Assembly (NCBI GenBank): GCA_037178625.1 | Contig: CM074139.1 | Location: forward strand, 930,001-994,000 | Source: Skeletonema tropicum | Taxonomy: Eukaryota > Bacillariophyta > Thalassiosirophyceae > Thalassiosirales > Thalassiosiraceae | DNA length: 64,000 bases | Reading direction: 5' to 3' | Shown here: in pieces, positions 28,543 through 41,119 of the stretch | Position numbering within the stretch: the stretch's first letter is position 1 | Layout of the letters: the number at the start of each line of letters is the position of its first letter | Notes under the pieces: model-generated | Database searches by the model: none | What the model was told of the DNA's origin: nothing | Seen by the model: the letters and a program-made list of their open reading frames with translations, nothing else | Program-made: the position numbers and the translations under genes

Positions 28543-31500
28543 CTATTTCTCAGGGCAAGCTGGATCTAAACTTGCCCATTCCCATTGCAGGTAGGAAGAG
28601 GAGTGCAGCTTATCTGGCAGTTCTGTAACAAGAACAAGTCCGTCACTCCTCATCCTCATGTCGCCTGTACTAGGTGATGGCATGTTCCCCCTCCCTCCTT
28701 CTCTCAACTGCCTCTCGACAGGTGAGAGTGAGAGTCCTCGCTCTTTCTCTGCCACCGCAGAAGTGGTGGAGAGGGGATTACTGAATTACTCCCCACTCCA
28801 GGTGTGCCAGTTGGAGTTGGACATTCCCGGCCCATTCTCAATGAGTGGTCGGATGCGGTGGTGCCTGTCCCTACTCCCTCTGAGCAGGAGGGAATTTGCC
28901 TGGACTTGGGCAAGGGACATGCATACTCACGTATAGAATACCTCTGGCTCCGCTGAATATCCCATTTCTCAGCTAAGTGTGTACCCAGTTGACGCATCAC
29001 ATTTAGGGCCTTTCTGCCTGGCATTCCATCAGCCGTGAAGCAGAGAGGGGTGAAGTCCCGACATCGTTCAAGACAAGCCTCTTTGTACTTGCGGATGTTC
29101 TCCCTCTCATGTTGCTCCACGAGATGGCCGAAGGTGCCTTGTTGTGGTTGGAGCAGCAGTCCGCGTCAGTGATACGAGTGTAAAAGACAATTCGACGCTG
29201 TCTCTTCCAGAAGTGGGAGACCATCACGTCTCCGCGCTCTTCCTTTGTTGTCACTGGGTTGACCCATCAGTTGCATTGTGTTGTTGCGTGGTACTTTCAG
29301 CATTTGCTGCGGCCGAAACCTCTTCAGCAGTGCGTTGAGTACTTGAGTAGATAAAAAGGTTCGTATTCAACATCACCAGGAGTAAAGGCTTGCTTGCACA
29401 AGGAGCCAAATCATAGGTCTGGCATATCCATCGGCTTATGGTTGTACCGGAGACTTAAGTTGTCTCAAAACTCTTCAGCTTCAGCCGATAGGATCGTGCC
29501 ATTGAGGCGGTTTGGGACAGCCGTCAGCCAACATCCAGTCCCACAGATCCGTTCCAGCCTCCTCTTATCACCTGGTTTCTCCTTCCCCCACTGGGTGAGA
29601 TAGTATTATAACAGAAATTTTAAAGTACGTCTGATTAGCCCTCTAGGGGCGAAATTGGGTGAGATAGTACTCAGCATCAAACTGCTTCGTCAGCTGCGAG
29701 TCAATCCTTGCCATCTCTGCCGCTTTCTTGTGGGATTTCGTACAGAGTTTCCGACGATTAACCAGCGAGTTAACAAGGTGATCCACGCCCGTCGCGACGT
29801 TTTGAAGCAACCCTCTGATTGCTCCACTGGGAACCGGATTGCCAAGCCTGCATATTTCACACTACGTGAAAGCAGGTGTCGCAACTCTTCAGATAATTAT
29901 TGGGGATGGGGAGATGCCAAAGAGAGGTGGGATAAATTTCTCTCTAATGCTAATGGCAACTTCGATCAGAGTGCAAGAAGGGGGCCCCACGTTCGGCACA
30001 ATTCGCGTATATGTATGCCCATTCATTCTGAAGGGACAGCACAAACGCGGCATAGCAGCTTCCTCATCCTGCGGCATGCAAGCGTAGTGGGATTTGTCTG
30101 GTTCAGGATAGTATCCAACATAGGGCCCCTTTTCCTTGAGAAGCTGAAGCACATAGTCATAGTAATAGTAGCATTATCAGATGCAGTACCAACTCCGCCG
30201 AGATCATCAGCATACCAGGGTTGGAGAGCCCCAGGGACTTTTCTCCTCGACCATTCAGCTAGAGGCATCAAAGCGAGCCATAGCACGCCATAGACAAACA
30301 GCACCCCTCCTGCGTGATGACCTCCTTGCACATGACCATGACAGTAGGGTCTTCTCCCACTTCATTGCACCTAAAGCAAAGGCTGTGGTGGCGATAGCGG
30401 TTGAAAGCTATCTTCGCGAGTGGAGGGCATCGATGGTATACCTCCCACATCGATGGTATACCTCCCACAACATATTGTATCGATTGAGTTCATGAAAGCA
30501 TTTCGAGCATCCACTAGGAGTAGACCATAGCCACTCCCTGGGGTATTGCGAGTTGTCCTTGTCAGGTTGGATGAGGTATTCAGGAAGGGTGGGGGTGGTG
30601 GTGGTGGGTCAGTGCTCGCCTCCGCTGTTGAGGCATTCGCCATTGGCTCTTCAATCTTTCTAGAGAACCTTCCATCACACTTTCCTCAACTCCATCTCAA
30701 TCTGTCCCATCTTCTCCTCTCCGGATTAGTCGCCGCCTTCTGCATGTTCAGCCACCCAGCCAGTTCTGGACATACTTTCAGCATGCATGGGTCGCACCTT
30801 CTATGCCAGCCTGGAGTCTGGGGTCCAGCACAGAGTTGAACATTGTTACAGGCATCCCGCCCTCGCTCCTTGCACTGATCAAGGGTTGTTCCTGAGATCA
30901 GCCGATCCAGATTTCACCGCAGCCCAAGGGGCGGACACCCGGCTCCTTATCCACTGCAAGCAGTCGCACGTGCATGTGGTTGAGGGCACGGATTTTGGCA
31001 TAATCCGGTTAGGTGCATCCAAGTCATGTGGCCCACTCCGCTATTTCAACTCGTAGGTGTAGGTAGAGCAGCAGAAGCTGCCCCATGTCGGGTAAGCCAA
31101 GCTTTCATAATAACATCCACTTCAGCAGGGCCGGCAGCTCCATGCAGCTTGCTAGATCGACTCTCAATGTCAATGTAATCTGCATCGACATAAACCATAT
31201 GCATCTACATTTTCTTCCTCAAAAACCCGGGGGGAGGGTTGCAAAACTAGGGGGTCAACTTCGGCTGGAGTCACAGGGGAGGGAAATTTAGTCCGTCCTC
31301 AGGACATCAATGACTGGCTCCCCAGTTTTGGAGTCGAGATCAGTTGGCTTGTATAGACCACAGGCTATCCCATTGTTTCCCATGGTACGACCTCCCAATC
31401 GTCCTGATCGTCCTTCAACTTCCACTAATATAACCAGCAACAGAATATTTCCTTTCTCCCGATGATCAAGACGAGTTGTGATCAACATTTTGATATCTGC

Positions 31501-32490
31501 GCTCCTGGAGCAACCCCTCCTGCGTGTGAAAATGCAAGCAGGGAAGATGAGAGCTCTTTCTGCATTCATTTTGCCCTCACGGACGTTTTTGAATTCAGCT
31601 GTATAAGATCATTGAGAAACAGTTTTTGGTAGTATCTGTCATCCACTGCAGATAGTTGGCCGCGTGTAGGTGTAGATGAGCGACATCATTCTGATGGATT
31701 GTATCACCGTAGACTGCCCATGAAGGAGGTTGAAGTTTATCATCCTTCTTTGCATGTTGACCGAAGATAGCCGTGATCTCATCCTCCATAAGCTTTTTTC
31801 TAGGCGGCGCAATACCCTCTATCCCTCTTGTGCCGTCACCCTCCCCGTCGTCTCCACTTTCCTCTGAGCTTGAATCCCTCCCTGTCTTCTCTCTAGAATC
31901 CTCCTCTTCCACTCCTATTGTCTCATCGGCAGAGGCAGCAGTTCCTTCATCATCATCATCCACATCCGTCTCTCCAGTTCCGTCTCTCCATTCTTCATCC
32001 TCAATCTGAAATCAACATCACCCGATGCAACAAGATCCATGACTTGGGGCCTGCTCTGTGCCGTAGAAACGATCCGGTGGTACATTTCCAGGGCAGCCGT
32101 AGGCAATATTGTCCACGATCAAACTGGCCAACTTGCTACTGTCGACTTCGCCACAGTTTGTCAGAGTTCCCCTCTTCAAATTGTGCTCTTCTTCTGCATC
32201 CGAGATATCATCAGTGGCCGAATCCGAATGGTCGCTGTATGATGAGTCATCTGCATCAGATATCTCCTCTCCTGAATCGTCATGGCCAGCTAGAGCAGAC
32301 TGGTCATTTGAATCGGTTCTACTTCAGTGTTTTGCGTTTTGTCAGGCGGGTCAACCGCAACAGTGTTAACAGCATTTGAGTCATGGCGTGGGGTGAAGTG
32401 ATTCCAAATAACAACATGTGGCCTTGCTTTTGTCTTGGATGCCTCTTCGGCCTTTTTCTTCGACAGCTTGCCACCATGGGGATGGGGTCT
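28543..32490 (-). pseudogene. decayed reverse-transcriptase polyprotein (retroelement)
   Basis: Read leftwards in several frames, the parts follow the order of a reverse-transcriptase polyprotein. There is a lysine/acid-rich N-terminal region (KARPHVVIWNHFT near 32440; an acidic Ser-rich stretch at 31960-31780), and the palm motif LLVDARNAF near 30550. Next come FNRYRHHSL (about 30420) and the catalytic YADD in ALQPWYADDLGGVG (about 30225). Then come GPYVGYYPEPDKSHYACMP (about 30120-30070) and the C-terminal EACLERCRDFTPLCFTADGM (about 29075-29015). Stops and frame shifts are many. The YADD and flanking motifs make the reverse-transcriptase identity good; the element class (non-LTR-like) is inferred. 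The right arm begins immediately after it at 32491. Confidence 0.72.
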
Positions 32491-32529
32491 TACTTAGTCA
32501 CCACTCCAAGCAGAATTAGCTAGTGAGGC

Positions 32530-32955
32530 ATGGTTCAAACAACTTGTCCATCGCATCCTACTACCCATTCACAATGGATTTATCGCAATGTCAGACTTCA
32601 TCTTCTGGCTACACCTACACAGCGATCAAAACATCTTCTCAATGAAATCGAAATGATACTTTTGACGCCAGAGGATGAACTTCCCAATGATTCCAGATAT
32701 CTTCTTGACGTCGATGTTGATACTCTGCGCAAACGTCCAGTTGAGGAACAGGAGAATTACGTTTCGTGCTGGTCAATGAACGTACACAGGCAGGCAGGGC
32801 GTCACGACTTAGATCCAAGAATCGTCGCGTCTCCATGCCAAAAGCTCGGCCTCGATGAGGTGGAAACCCAACTATACGTCAACCATTTAGTCAGTCGGAA
32901 CCGGAATGTGAGACGTGCTCACTGTTGGGAGCTTCCACCCTTCTCTAGAAGTTGA
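32530..32955 (+). pseudogene. retroelement polyprotein fragment, right copy
   Basis: The inverted copy of 18696-19136, 15 bases shorter (the HHKRDGL region is reduced) and with a few substitutions. It is an isolated fragment: the upstream parts of the polyprotein seen at left (19207-19807) are missing here. Confidence 0.6.
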
Positions 32956-33320
32956 CCACATCCTCCCTCCACCATTACGAACCAAGGAAGCAAAAAGAGG
33001 CTGAGGAAACCTGATTGAAACGGTGTACTAGTACTTTTACTAGTAGCGCAGCAACCGTTGTTACGCTACGTTCGGTTAGTTCTATTATTGTTGATGGTTG
33101 AACTCTTAATTAGATCCTGGCAAACTGCCGAAGTGAGGATTAGCCTCTTTCGCCTCGGCCTCGTTTTGCGGCCTTGCTGTGTGAATAAACACATGGCAAT
33201 GGCAATGAACAGACCTCGCGTCTACGTCTACTCAGCAAGTATGTGTTGTGGTGCGGCGGCGGGTCAAGCTTCGATCGGGCGCGGGCTGCTGTGGTGCGTA
33301 CAATAGGGTTGTTGAGTGTA

Positions 33321-33714
33321 ATCCATCTATGTCTATGCTATCGTAGGCAAGTGTTTTGGGCCACTAGAAGCGGCTCATCGCTACATTGACAACGTTTGAG
33401 TTTATGCGATATTGTGCTCGACTGTATGTAGCTAGCTCACAACTTGGCCGCATGAGGTATCTAGGAAGCTGCAGCATAGCTTGTAGGAGCGCAATCCGTC
33501 TGAGCTGTTTTTCTTTGCTTTTATGCTATCATAGGCAAGCGTTTTGGGTCACTAGAAACGGCTCATTGTCATTGCTACAGTTACAGTGACAATGTTTGAT
33601 ACGATATGGTGCTCGACTGTAACGCTGCTGCTCTACTGCTAGCTACCTACCCAGAATTTGAACTCTTGAGGTCATATACGAAGCTGTAGCAGAGCTCATG
33701 AGCGCAATCCGTCT
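33321..33714. repeat. diverged tandem units, right copy
   Basis: The inverted counterpart of 17942-18330: two units ending GAGCGCAATCCGTCTG. Confidence 0.7.
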
Positions 33715-35566
33715 GGGAAGGACTTGACTTGTGTTGTTTGTGGGTGTCATTTTTGTTTTCCACGTTCGGTAGAAGGTGAGATAGCTAGCAGGTGGTACTT
33801 TCGTGGTATATACTTAGTAGCATACATGGGAATAGTTGTCACGAAAGGGTGCATGCTAAGTTAAGTGTAAATGGTCTGACTCTAGCAACTATTTATACTT
33901 ACTTAGTGAACAGAGTGAACAGAAATTGCAATATTATCTTGGCCAGAGCAGATACATTGGTTCAAGCTATCATCTTTCCTCGCAGTCGTGGCAGTGGAAA
34001 TGCTCATAATCATAAAATGCTTCATATTCTTCGACTGTGTGAAAAATGCAGTTTTGCAGGCGTTGGTGCAATAGCTGCATTACAATTACATTGTTTGCGT
34101 ATGAGAAAGAGGGCATAGTCTGTACCTCTGCACCTGTACCAGAAATATGAATCCATACACTAGCAACTGACAGCTCGCAGCAATTGCCATCTGTTTTCAG
34201 CAACATCGACATGAAACACACACAAGTTGTTACTATTAGATGGTGTAAAGTTAAAGTGTACAGATTTAGATCAGCCAACTACGACTACGAAGAGTCCCAA
34301 TTGGGCGTTGAGCAACGAAGGAGGATATACTATATACCGAAGCTCGACTCAACGGAGGTATAAAGCTTCCAACGGAGGATATACTACCGGAGCACAGTGC
34401 TTGACGGAGGTATATCTAAGAGGATGTGGTAGACCGGCGTGTCCAATGCGGAGGGTCTTGCGCAGCTGAACGATGGTAAGTAAACCAACTCAGACACGAA
34501 GCCACTGATGGCTTGCTATGAGGTAGCATCTCAGTAAGATTAGGGTGCTGTATCGAAATGGCAGAGGCAAGAAGATGGGTATGCAAAAGCTATGCACATT
34601 AGACAGAAGAAGTACTGGCATTCCAATCCTTGTCCTGTACCATCTACAGCGTTCAAGAAAAGTGGTTGTCATCCGTAACGAAGTCTTAGAAGTGTAGTGT
34701 TCACAAATATATCGCTGTCTTCTGTGAATGCATTTGTAGGTGTCCTGTTGATTGTCAGTTGATTGCAACTTGTCTGGTTACCTCTAGGTCAGGGGTGGAA
34801 AAGTCTCAAAATCAAAAGTCTACCTATGGATACAAAGCATTGTCAAGTATCAGTATATGTTTTTATCAATAGTGTAGGTCATTCAAAATGAATTGCTGTA
34901 ATGCTAATAAAAGAATGGCAACAATTATCTGCATCCTTCTGCTTGATGAAAGCAACATACATAATAGCTTCCCCTCGCTCTATCTGTGTTACTGTAGAGG
35001 CCTCACTTTTGAGTTCTGAAGAAAAAATGCAAAAAAGAAGCTCTCCGAAAGGGGATCGAACCCTTGACCTCAAGATTAACAGTCTCGCGCTCTACCTACT
35101 GAGCTATCAGAGATATTTAGCGATGGAGATGATCGCTAACTCGCTTCTTGTGGAGTCGAGATAAATTACAATACATAAACTCAGTTTATTTCTCATGAGA
35201 CGAGGGCATGCCCCTGGACTCGCTTGTTGCTGTGTGAATAGATATCATTTTACAATTAAATAAAGTATAGTTACATAGAATTGTCCCAGTCAATTCACAG
35301 TGCAGAATGGAGAACTCATTGTGACTTTTGTGGTCTGTGGTCTGTGGTCTGTGGTGTATCCATTTTGGGTGGTTGACTTATTTCTTTTCTATCTACAAAC
35401 CATATGCATATGGCAGCAGCAGCACTCTGATCTCTTTTTATGGAATTCTAACTATCTTGGCCGGATCTTTCGGAGATGTATCTGCCTCTCGTGCTCCTTC
35501 TATACCTCTATCTCTCAATAGAGATATGAGATACACTTTCTAGAGGTAGACGAAACAATATTTTTC
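33715..35566 (+). repeat. tRNA-Asn repeat unit, right-arm copy
   Basis: A near-identical copy of the unit at 23876-25742 in the same direction, with three GTCTGTG units near 35331-35352. It contains the right-arm tRNA-Asn gene. Confidence 0.82.
35041..35113 (-). tRNA. tRNA-Asn (GTT), right arm
   Basis: A 73-base tRNA with the same sequence as the other two copies. Confidence 0.93.
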
Positions 35567-36628
35567 TCAACTTCTTAATTCTTAGATTAGGTTGATCTTA
35601 TTACTTGAACAAGGAGAAGAAGAGATAAAATAAAGAGAGGCACCATATTGGTCTCTGCTTCTCTCGGATGATAATTCCAAGTCCTACACAAGGATGAGGA
35701 CTCATCTCAGGGGGCAGCGGACATACAAGCGAATTGTACCTTCCGACTCTTGCTGGTTAGAATGCCACACCATTTCCCTGTGATTCTTTCGAAAGGCACT
35801 CAAAATAATCGCGAACGGGGAGGGACCCGTGAAGCGCCAAGAACAAAAACGAATACTCAAGAATCCAGGGTTGTTCACATTCGTTCGAATTCTTTTTAAG
35901 TGTAGAAATCGAAAATTATTGCGGGAAGGAATTTTGTTAGGGTTAGTCATTGTTACATTTTGTTACACCAACATAACAGTGTTCGAATATCGTCACACAA
36001 ATGTTACAGCGATTCTTTTGGCACCCTATCGTTTCGAATCGTACAACTGACTCATTTGATCGAATAAGTAATGCTGCCCGCATAAGCTATGATACGGCTA
36101 GGCAATGCTCTAGAGAAAAGAATTTTATTAGCTGAAGTTAGTGAGTAGTGAGAAGAATCTGCCGCTGACCCCATCGCCTGCCTCACGCAGGCATGGGGTC
36201 GGCGTTCGAAAATCAAGATACCTGTGCCTTCCTGAGGTTGCTGCTCACTGTTCAGCCTCGGCTGCGTGCTGCGCCTATGTACAACTGCTTTATCTCTTCT
36301 CTTTTCCTCGCACACGGTGCACCCTAGTAGATACCTCTCTCTCTTATAGGTCCAAGGGCCGGTCCCGAACTCCGCTGGTGGCCCACGCACAGCAGACGTC
36401 GCCCACGATATAAAGGTGAAGCGTGAACACTGAACACGCGTTTTGTTCGTGCTTGCTTTGATGCTCCGCCGCGCTCCGCTTTTGCTTTTGTTCTTGCTTC
36501 GATGCACCGCTCTTGCATTGCATTAGAACATCGGCAGAGAACTGCAGTACTCATAATATTCAAATAAATATTCAAATCAATACAACAACATCATCATCAA
36601 CAACAAAAATAGCAACATCAAAAAAGCA
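35567..36628. other. non-coding; upstream region of the META/inhibitor gene
   Basis: This mirrors 15025-16090. It includes the hairpin at 36167-36200. Open frames on both strands (for example 36052-36507 minus and 36141-36413 plus) have no domain and overlap each other. Confidence 0.5.
36167..36200. other. strong hairpin, right copy
   Basis: The same 14-bp stem with one bulge as at 15453-15486, unchanged. Confidence 0.6.
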
Positions 36629-37348
36629 ATGCATCTATCTTCTAATCTTCTCAGCCTTGGCCTTGCATCCATCCTCTGTAATGCTCTGCACTCACATGCA
36701 CATGCTCGTGGTCACCAATTTCTACGCGGTGGAGACCTCCCCATTCCAGATTTGCCTTCACCAGAGAAACTCGTAGGCATCAATTGGCAGCTCAAAGAGA
36801 TCGATGGAGTTCCTGCAATTCTTGATTCACAGGAATTGTTCTTCGAGAAGGATATGGAAGTGTCTGGATATGATGGATGTAATAGGTTCTGGGGAGCATG
36901 GAGTACAGTGGAAAGTGATCAAGACTCCCAAACTAGTGATCGCCCAAGTATTACGATTGGTCCGTTGGCATCTCATCGTAAGATGTGCCGTTTAACAGGT
37001 GAAGCGGCCGAGCAACAGACAATCTTCATGAGCGCACTGCGCCAAGAAGCCATCTCATTCAGTCTCAGTGTCGACGAGAGTGAGCTGACCCTGTATCACA
37101 CATTTGATGGAGAGGATTCGTCGATTGTATTGTCTAGCATACCAGCGTCAATAAAACCCTGGGGAGGGCAAAGTCTGATTGGCATGAAAGGTGAGGAAGC
37201 CAAGGCGGTAATTGAAACCATCAACCCATCCCTACAGGTACACATTATTCCAGAAGGATGGATGGTGACGGCGGACCATAGATTAGACCGCGTCCGAATC
37301 TTTGTTAATGAAGAAGGAATTGTTACTAGAGAACCACAGCGAGGATAA
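36629..37348 (+). CDS. secreted META-domain / potato inhibitor I protein, right copy
   Basis: Encodes the same 239 residues as 14305-15024: signal peptide, META/HslJ-type domain (SGYDGCNRFWGAW, GPLASHRKMC) and potato inhibitor I domain (PEGWMVTADHRLDRVRI) with Ala215-Asp216 as the expected reactive bond. The flanks for hundreds of bases on both sides also match the left copy, so promoters and untranslated regions are duplicated and both copies could be active. Protein identity between copies, beside genes in the outer arm that differ, points to recent conversion rather than selection alone. Confidence 0.87.
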   Translation: MHLSSNLLSLGLASILCNALHSHAHARGHQFLRGGDLPIPDLPSPEKLVGINWQLKEIDGVPAILDSQELFFEKDMEVSGYDGCNRFWGAWSTVESDQDSQTSDRPSITIGPLASHRKMCRLTGEAAEQQTIFMSALRQEAISFSLSVDESELTLYHTFDGEDSSIVLSSIPASIKPWGGQSLIGMKGEEAKAVIETINPSLQVHIIPEGWMVTADHRLDRVRIFVNEEGIVTREPQRG

Positions 37349-38059
37349 AGATAGTGTAACAACACATATAAAATTTTATATCCGTTTTCAAATCGATGTA
37401 TTGGTATTGCACCAACACCTCTCTGTCTCTGAGCAAAATGATGTCGTGCTTGGCATATTTTAGTTCTTGTTTTTGTTTAGAGGAGTGCATCCCTTCGATC
37501 AGCATGGGTTACCGCTTTGGCTGCTGTCTCAAATCGAATCATTCCCCCTTTGGCCTAATCTTGCTTGGACAGTAAAATGAAACAACATGGAGAAGTTCTT
37601 GACTGTGACTGTTTCAAAGTGAAAGTTCTTTGGTACGTTCCGCCTACGCCTATATATCGAGGCCACATCGTCTTCGTTACTGCTGCCACCATGTCTCTGG
37701 TTTGGACGGTGATATCACTTGTCCATCTTCTCGAGTGCGATATTCCATCACATTCATATCTCTGGCTACCTTACTACCTTCATTCAAGCTTCACTTCCAC
37801 TAGTCCAAGCTTCGCTGTTCAATGCTCAGCGTCGGCTACAGACGCATCCTTTTAGGAGAGGGTAATGGTAATGGAGATGAAGAAGAATCAGTATCAAATG
37901 CACGTAGACGTAGGTCAGCTCAATCTAACTATGCATGCTGCGGCTCTGCCTCTGTGCATATACTCTCACACATCTATCACTATCACTCAGTTTCTTTATG
38001 TTATGCAGGGATATAATAATTTACGGCTTACATTTATATAACATGATTCTGCTATATTT
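37349..38059. other. no firm gene; duplicated intergenic DNA
   Basis: The mirror image of 13594-14304, with the same uncertain frames. Confidence 0.4.
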
Positions 38060-38430
38060 CTACCATACTACTACAAGCTCCGAGCTGCTGTGCATCAAGA
38101 TATATACAAGAGAAAGAGAGGAAGCAACCTTGAAATGTTTGGCTACCTCAGGTGAAGAGCTTTGAGACTTGATATTTGGACGTCCAGATGGTGATTGAGA
38201 GGCAGAAGATAGGTGACTACGAGCACCTGCAAGATTCTTCAAATCAGAACGACGTCCTGGTCCTGGGAGATACATTCCTCTGTTGTGATTTGTCAAAGCA
38301 CCAGATGGCTGCAAAGTCTTGTTGCACTTGCATTCGACGACATCAACAAGAGGCAGTACATACCGATTGCTGCCCCAAAGAAGGAGAAAGAATGAAAATA
38401 CGATTCGATTTGAGAAGCGGGTGGATTCAT
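38060..38430 (-). CDS. possible small two-exon gene, right copy, uncertain
   Basis: The mirror copy of the tentative model at 13223-13593 (start at 38430, donor GTATGT, acceptor TTGCAG, Ser/Pro-rich second exon). It carries the same uncertainty. Confidence 0.28.
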
Positions 38431-38679
38431 GCCCTTCAAAAGATGTCGAACGATACGCTCACAGTCACGTGCGTGGCCGAAGAAGTTAAATTAAGGCATT
38501 ATAATACACACAACTGTACTATCCATCCAAAATATCAATGGAGAGATGTGTCGTCGCATAAAAAAGCAGCCAGCGAAGTCAGTGAGATCCTCAGTGCAAC
38601 TATTACCTCCCTCGTTGGTTGGCCTGTTCGAGAGGTTTGAACTTGTAACAGAGCATCCCAGCAAAATTGAACCAAAAAG

Positions 38680-38761
38680 CGACAGTGGCAGGATTCGAAC
38701 CTGCGCGCTCAAAGAGCAATGGATTAGCAATCCATCGCCTTAACCACTCGGCCACACTGTC
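38680..38761 (-). tRNA. tRNA-Ser (GCT), right arm
   Basis: An 82-base class II tRNA identical to 12892-12973, with a long variable arm and anticodon GCT. Confidence 0.93.
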
Positions 38762-38770
38762 CGAACACAC

Positions 38771-38844
38771 TACCCTCGATGAGGATCGAACTCACGACCT
38801 TGGGTTTATTAGACCCACGCTCTAACCAGCTGAGCTACGAAGGC
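38771..38844 (-). tRNA. tRNA-Ile (AAT), right arm
   Basis: A 74-base tRNA identical to 12809-12882, placed 9 bases from the tRNA-Ser as in the left arm. Confidence 0.93.
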
Positions 38845-38930
38845 TGTTGGTAAACTGGAGACGAGATAACATTCATTAACTTATTGTATTTAGGAGAAAG
38901 GTGGTGAGCTCGCTGCTTGCGCTGCTTGCT

Positions 38931-39214
38931 TGTGTTGTATGTGTGTTGTGTGTGTGTTGTGTGTGTGTTGTGTGTTGCGTGTGTAGGTGTAGATGTGTAT
39001 CTATTGGTATTGATCATGCTGTAATAGAGGTGCATGCTTTGTTGTACAGAAAGAGAGAGAGAGAGAGAGAGACGGAGTAAATACTAAGCAGTATGGCTCT
39101 TCGACGACCACCTACTCGGATTGAGCTCAAGGCTGATGACGTCGAAGAATATGATAAGGTGAGATGATATCAAATATGATGTGTTGTGCGTGTGGTGTGT
39201 ATGTGTGTATTAGT
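38931..39214. repeat. GT-rich tract and GA microsatellite
   Basis: The mirror of 12440-12740: GTGT runs, a (GA)n tract near 39052-39071, and a second GT-rich tract inside the CDC26 intron. Confidence 0.8.
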
Positions 39215-39577
39215 GTGCTGTACTTAGCGTAGTGAAGGTTAGGAGGTGCTGCCTCCTGTTATCATGATTCAAATCTGATATTTCCGCCTCTAATTATTTG
39301 ATCCATTCCATTATGTTATTGGTATCACAATCGCTCTGTTTTCTTGTAACACACCGACCATTGCAAAATTAATAATACATCTTTGGTTACGCAACAAATT
39401 GTAATACAGATAATGAAAGAGCGAAAGTCATTAGCAGAGCAACTAGCCATGAAGGAGCAAGGAGCAAAACAGAAGAATACGCCAAATAATAAAAGCGACA
39501 GTTTTTCATTTGGAGTATCGCCGGTATCATCTCAGAAGAAATCAGCCTCAGAACGGATTTATGGTGGTCCTCGATAG
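39093..39577 (+). CDS. CDC26: anaphase-promoting complex subunit CDC26 (APC12), right copy
   Basis: Exons 39093-39158 and 39410-39577, with donor GTGAGA and acceptor TACAG. It encodes the same 77 residues as the left copy, beginning MALRRPPTRIELKADDVEEY, the conserved CDC26 segment that binds the APC6/CDC16 TPR groove. A second intact copy of a stoichiometric subunit of a large complex is unusual; either copy could suffice. The intron is conserved at 251 bases. Confidence 0.88.
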
Positions 39578-40193
39578 TGAATCAAATTGGTCTGTGATGC
39601 ATGATGCATGGCTTGCCCAGGAATAAAAATTGTATTTTTGCTGAAATGAATTGTGTGGTCAATTTGGATGAGTGCCAACATTGCAATCCAATCCTCTCAA
39701 CGTATGCATCGTAGAATGGGACAAAATGATCAAGGGTAAATAATAGTACCAATCGCAATGACCTGTCAATTTATCACGTTTTCGTGTTTCACACATCAAT
39801 CCTCTTTCTAGAGCTTGTAGGCTGATTATGCAATGCGAATGTGCATCGAGCTTGTGTATTACAATTAATCGCATCAAATCACACACCTTGTTGAGTCATT
39901 GGTCATTGTTCAGACTACCTGAGAGTGTTCTTGTTGTCCAACTCTCCTTCTAAAAAAATCACATCACAACTGATTATAAAGATTCACATTACGCTTACAA
40001 CAATTTTATTCTATCTATGTATACCCAGTCTATGACGATTTGAGGAGAATCAACGCAGCCCTCATGAAAATGTGCAATTTGGGTGTGTCGCTGATGCATG
40101 CCATAGCTCTTAGCACAGTATCCAACGCTCAACAACCCTTTGACCCCATAATATATGTACAACAGAACTATACGTCTCCTCGTCACATCACGT
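39578..40193. other. intergenic, convergent 3' regions, right copy
   Basis: The mirror of 11465-12075. Differences from the left arm start to appear beyond about 39,785. Confidence 0.5.
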
Positions 40194-40705
40194 TCAATGC
40201 TTCGAGATCAAGTCAATCATTTGCGATGCCGAAATCACACATTGAGCATCGCCACCATTGACGGGACACACTCCAAGCTCGTTGAGGATCTCATCAATCT
40301 CTGATCGTGACATTCGATTGCCTGCGCCAATGTTCTGGAGGACACTCTCGATTCCATCAGCCGAGACGGTGGCTTGAGCGTTGTACTGACGGGAGGATGA
40401 TGCAGCCTTGACGATGTCTTGTCTGAATCTGCGAGGGAGTTCCATTGCGTAGCTGGTGAGTTTCGAGCAAGAAAGGATGACGTAAGTTAGAGACAGTCAA
40501 CGAATGCAATGAGAATCGTACGAGATGATAGTAAAAGCATCAAGCTCACTCACTTTTTGGCTCTGTATTCTTCCAGAATGGAACTCAGCTTGTCGGCCGA
40601 CTGAGAAGCAGCCATCGATAGCTGACGCCGGCTGACGAGGGCAGCGGAGGTCGCTGACGACGAAGCGGCAAGGCGGAGAGATGATGAGACGATGGTGGAG
40701 ATCAT
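40194..40705 (-). CDS. small two-exon protein, probable organelle presequence, right copy
   Basis: Exon 1 at 40705-40554 and exon 2 at 40452-40194, with a 101-base intron (GTGAGT...CACCAG). The 136-residue product matches the left copy apart from an Arg for His in the SSSRQYNAQ stretch, including the Ser/Ala/Arg-rich N-terminus. Family not recognised. The transposon lies only about 130 bases upstream of its start codon, so its promoter may have been altered relative to the left copy. Confidence 0.72.
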
Positions 40706-40834
40706 TGTGTTGATATGTTAATTATTTTTGATTGTACTGTTCGTTTGAACGGCTGTTGAGAATTATAACCAAATGCTTCTTGGTTTGTGATGTAGCACGG
40801 ATGATCAATCAAGATCCAGCAAGCAAGAAAGAAT

Positions 40835-40847
40835 AAGCGATTTCGAT
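40835..40847 (+). repeat. terminal inverted repeat, left end
   Basis: AAGCGATTTCGAT, preceded by AT at 40833-40834. Confidence 0.85.
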
Positions 40848-41119
40848 CCGGACAGACGGGAAATTTGGTGTTTCAAATTTTTTGGAAGATTTTTTGAGGT
40901 TGATCATGACATCAACTTGCTGACACATCAACCTACCATGTAGCTCGACACCCCCTAACGCCAAGACCAGTGGCTTGAACTAAACCATCATGAGCGTTGT
41001 AGCCCATGTTTCGACGCTGAGTTCAATGGTGACGTCTAAAAATGGAGATCTTTAGAGTGTAAGTTACAAATTTACCTTAAACACAAGTTAAGCAATTATT
41101 CGTCAAGCACCGATGATGT

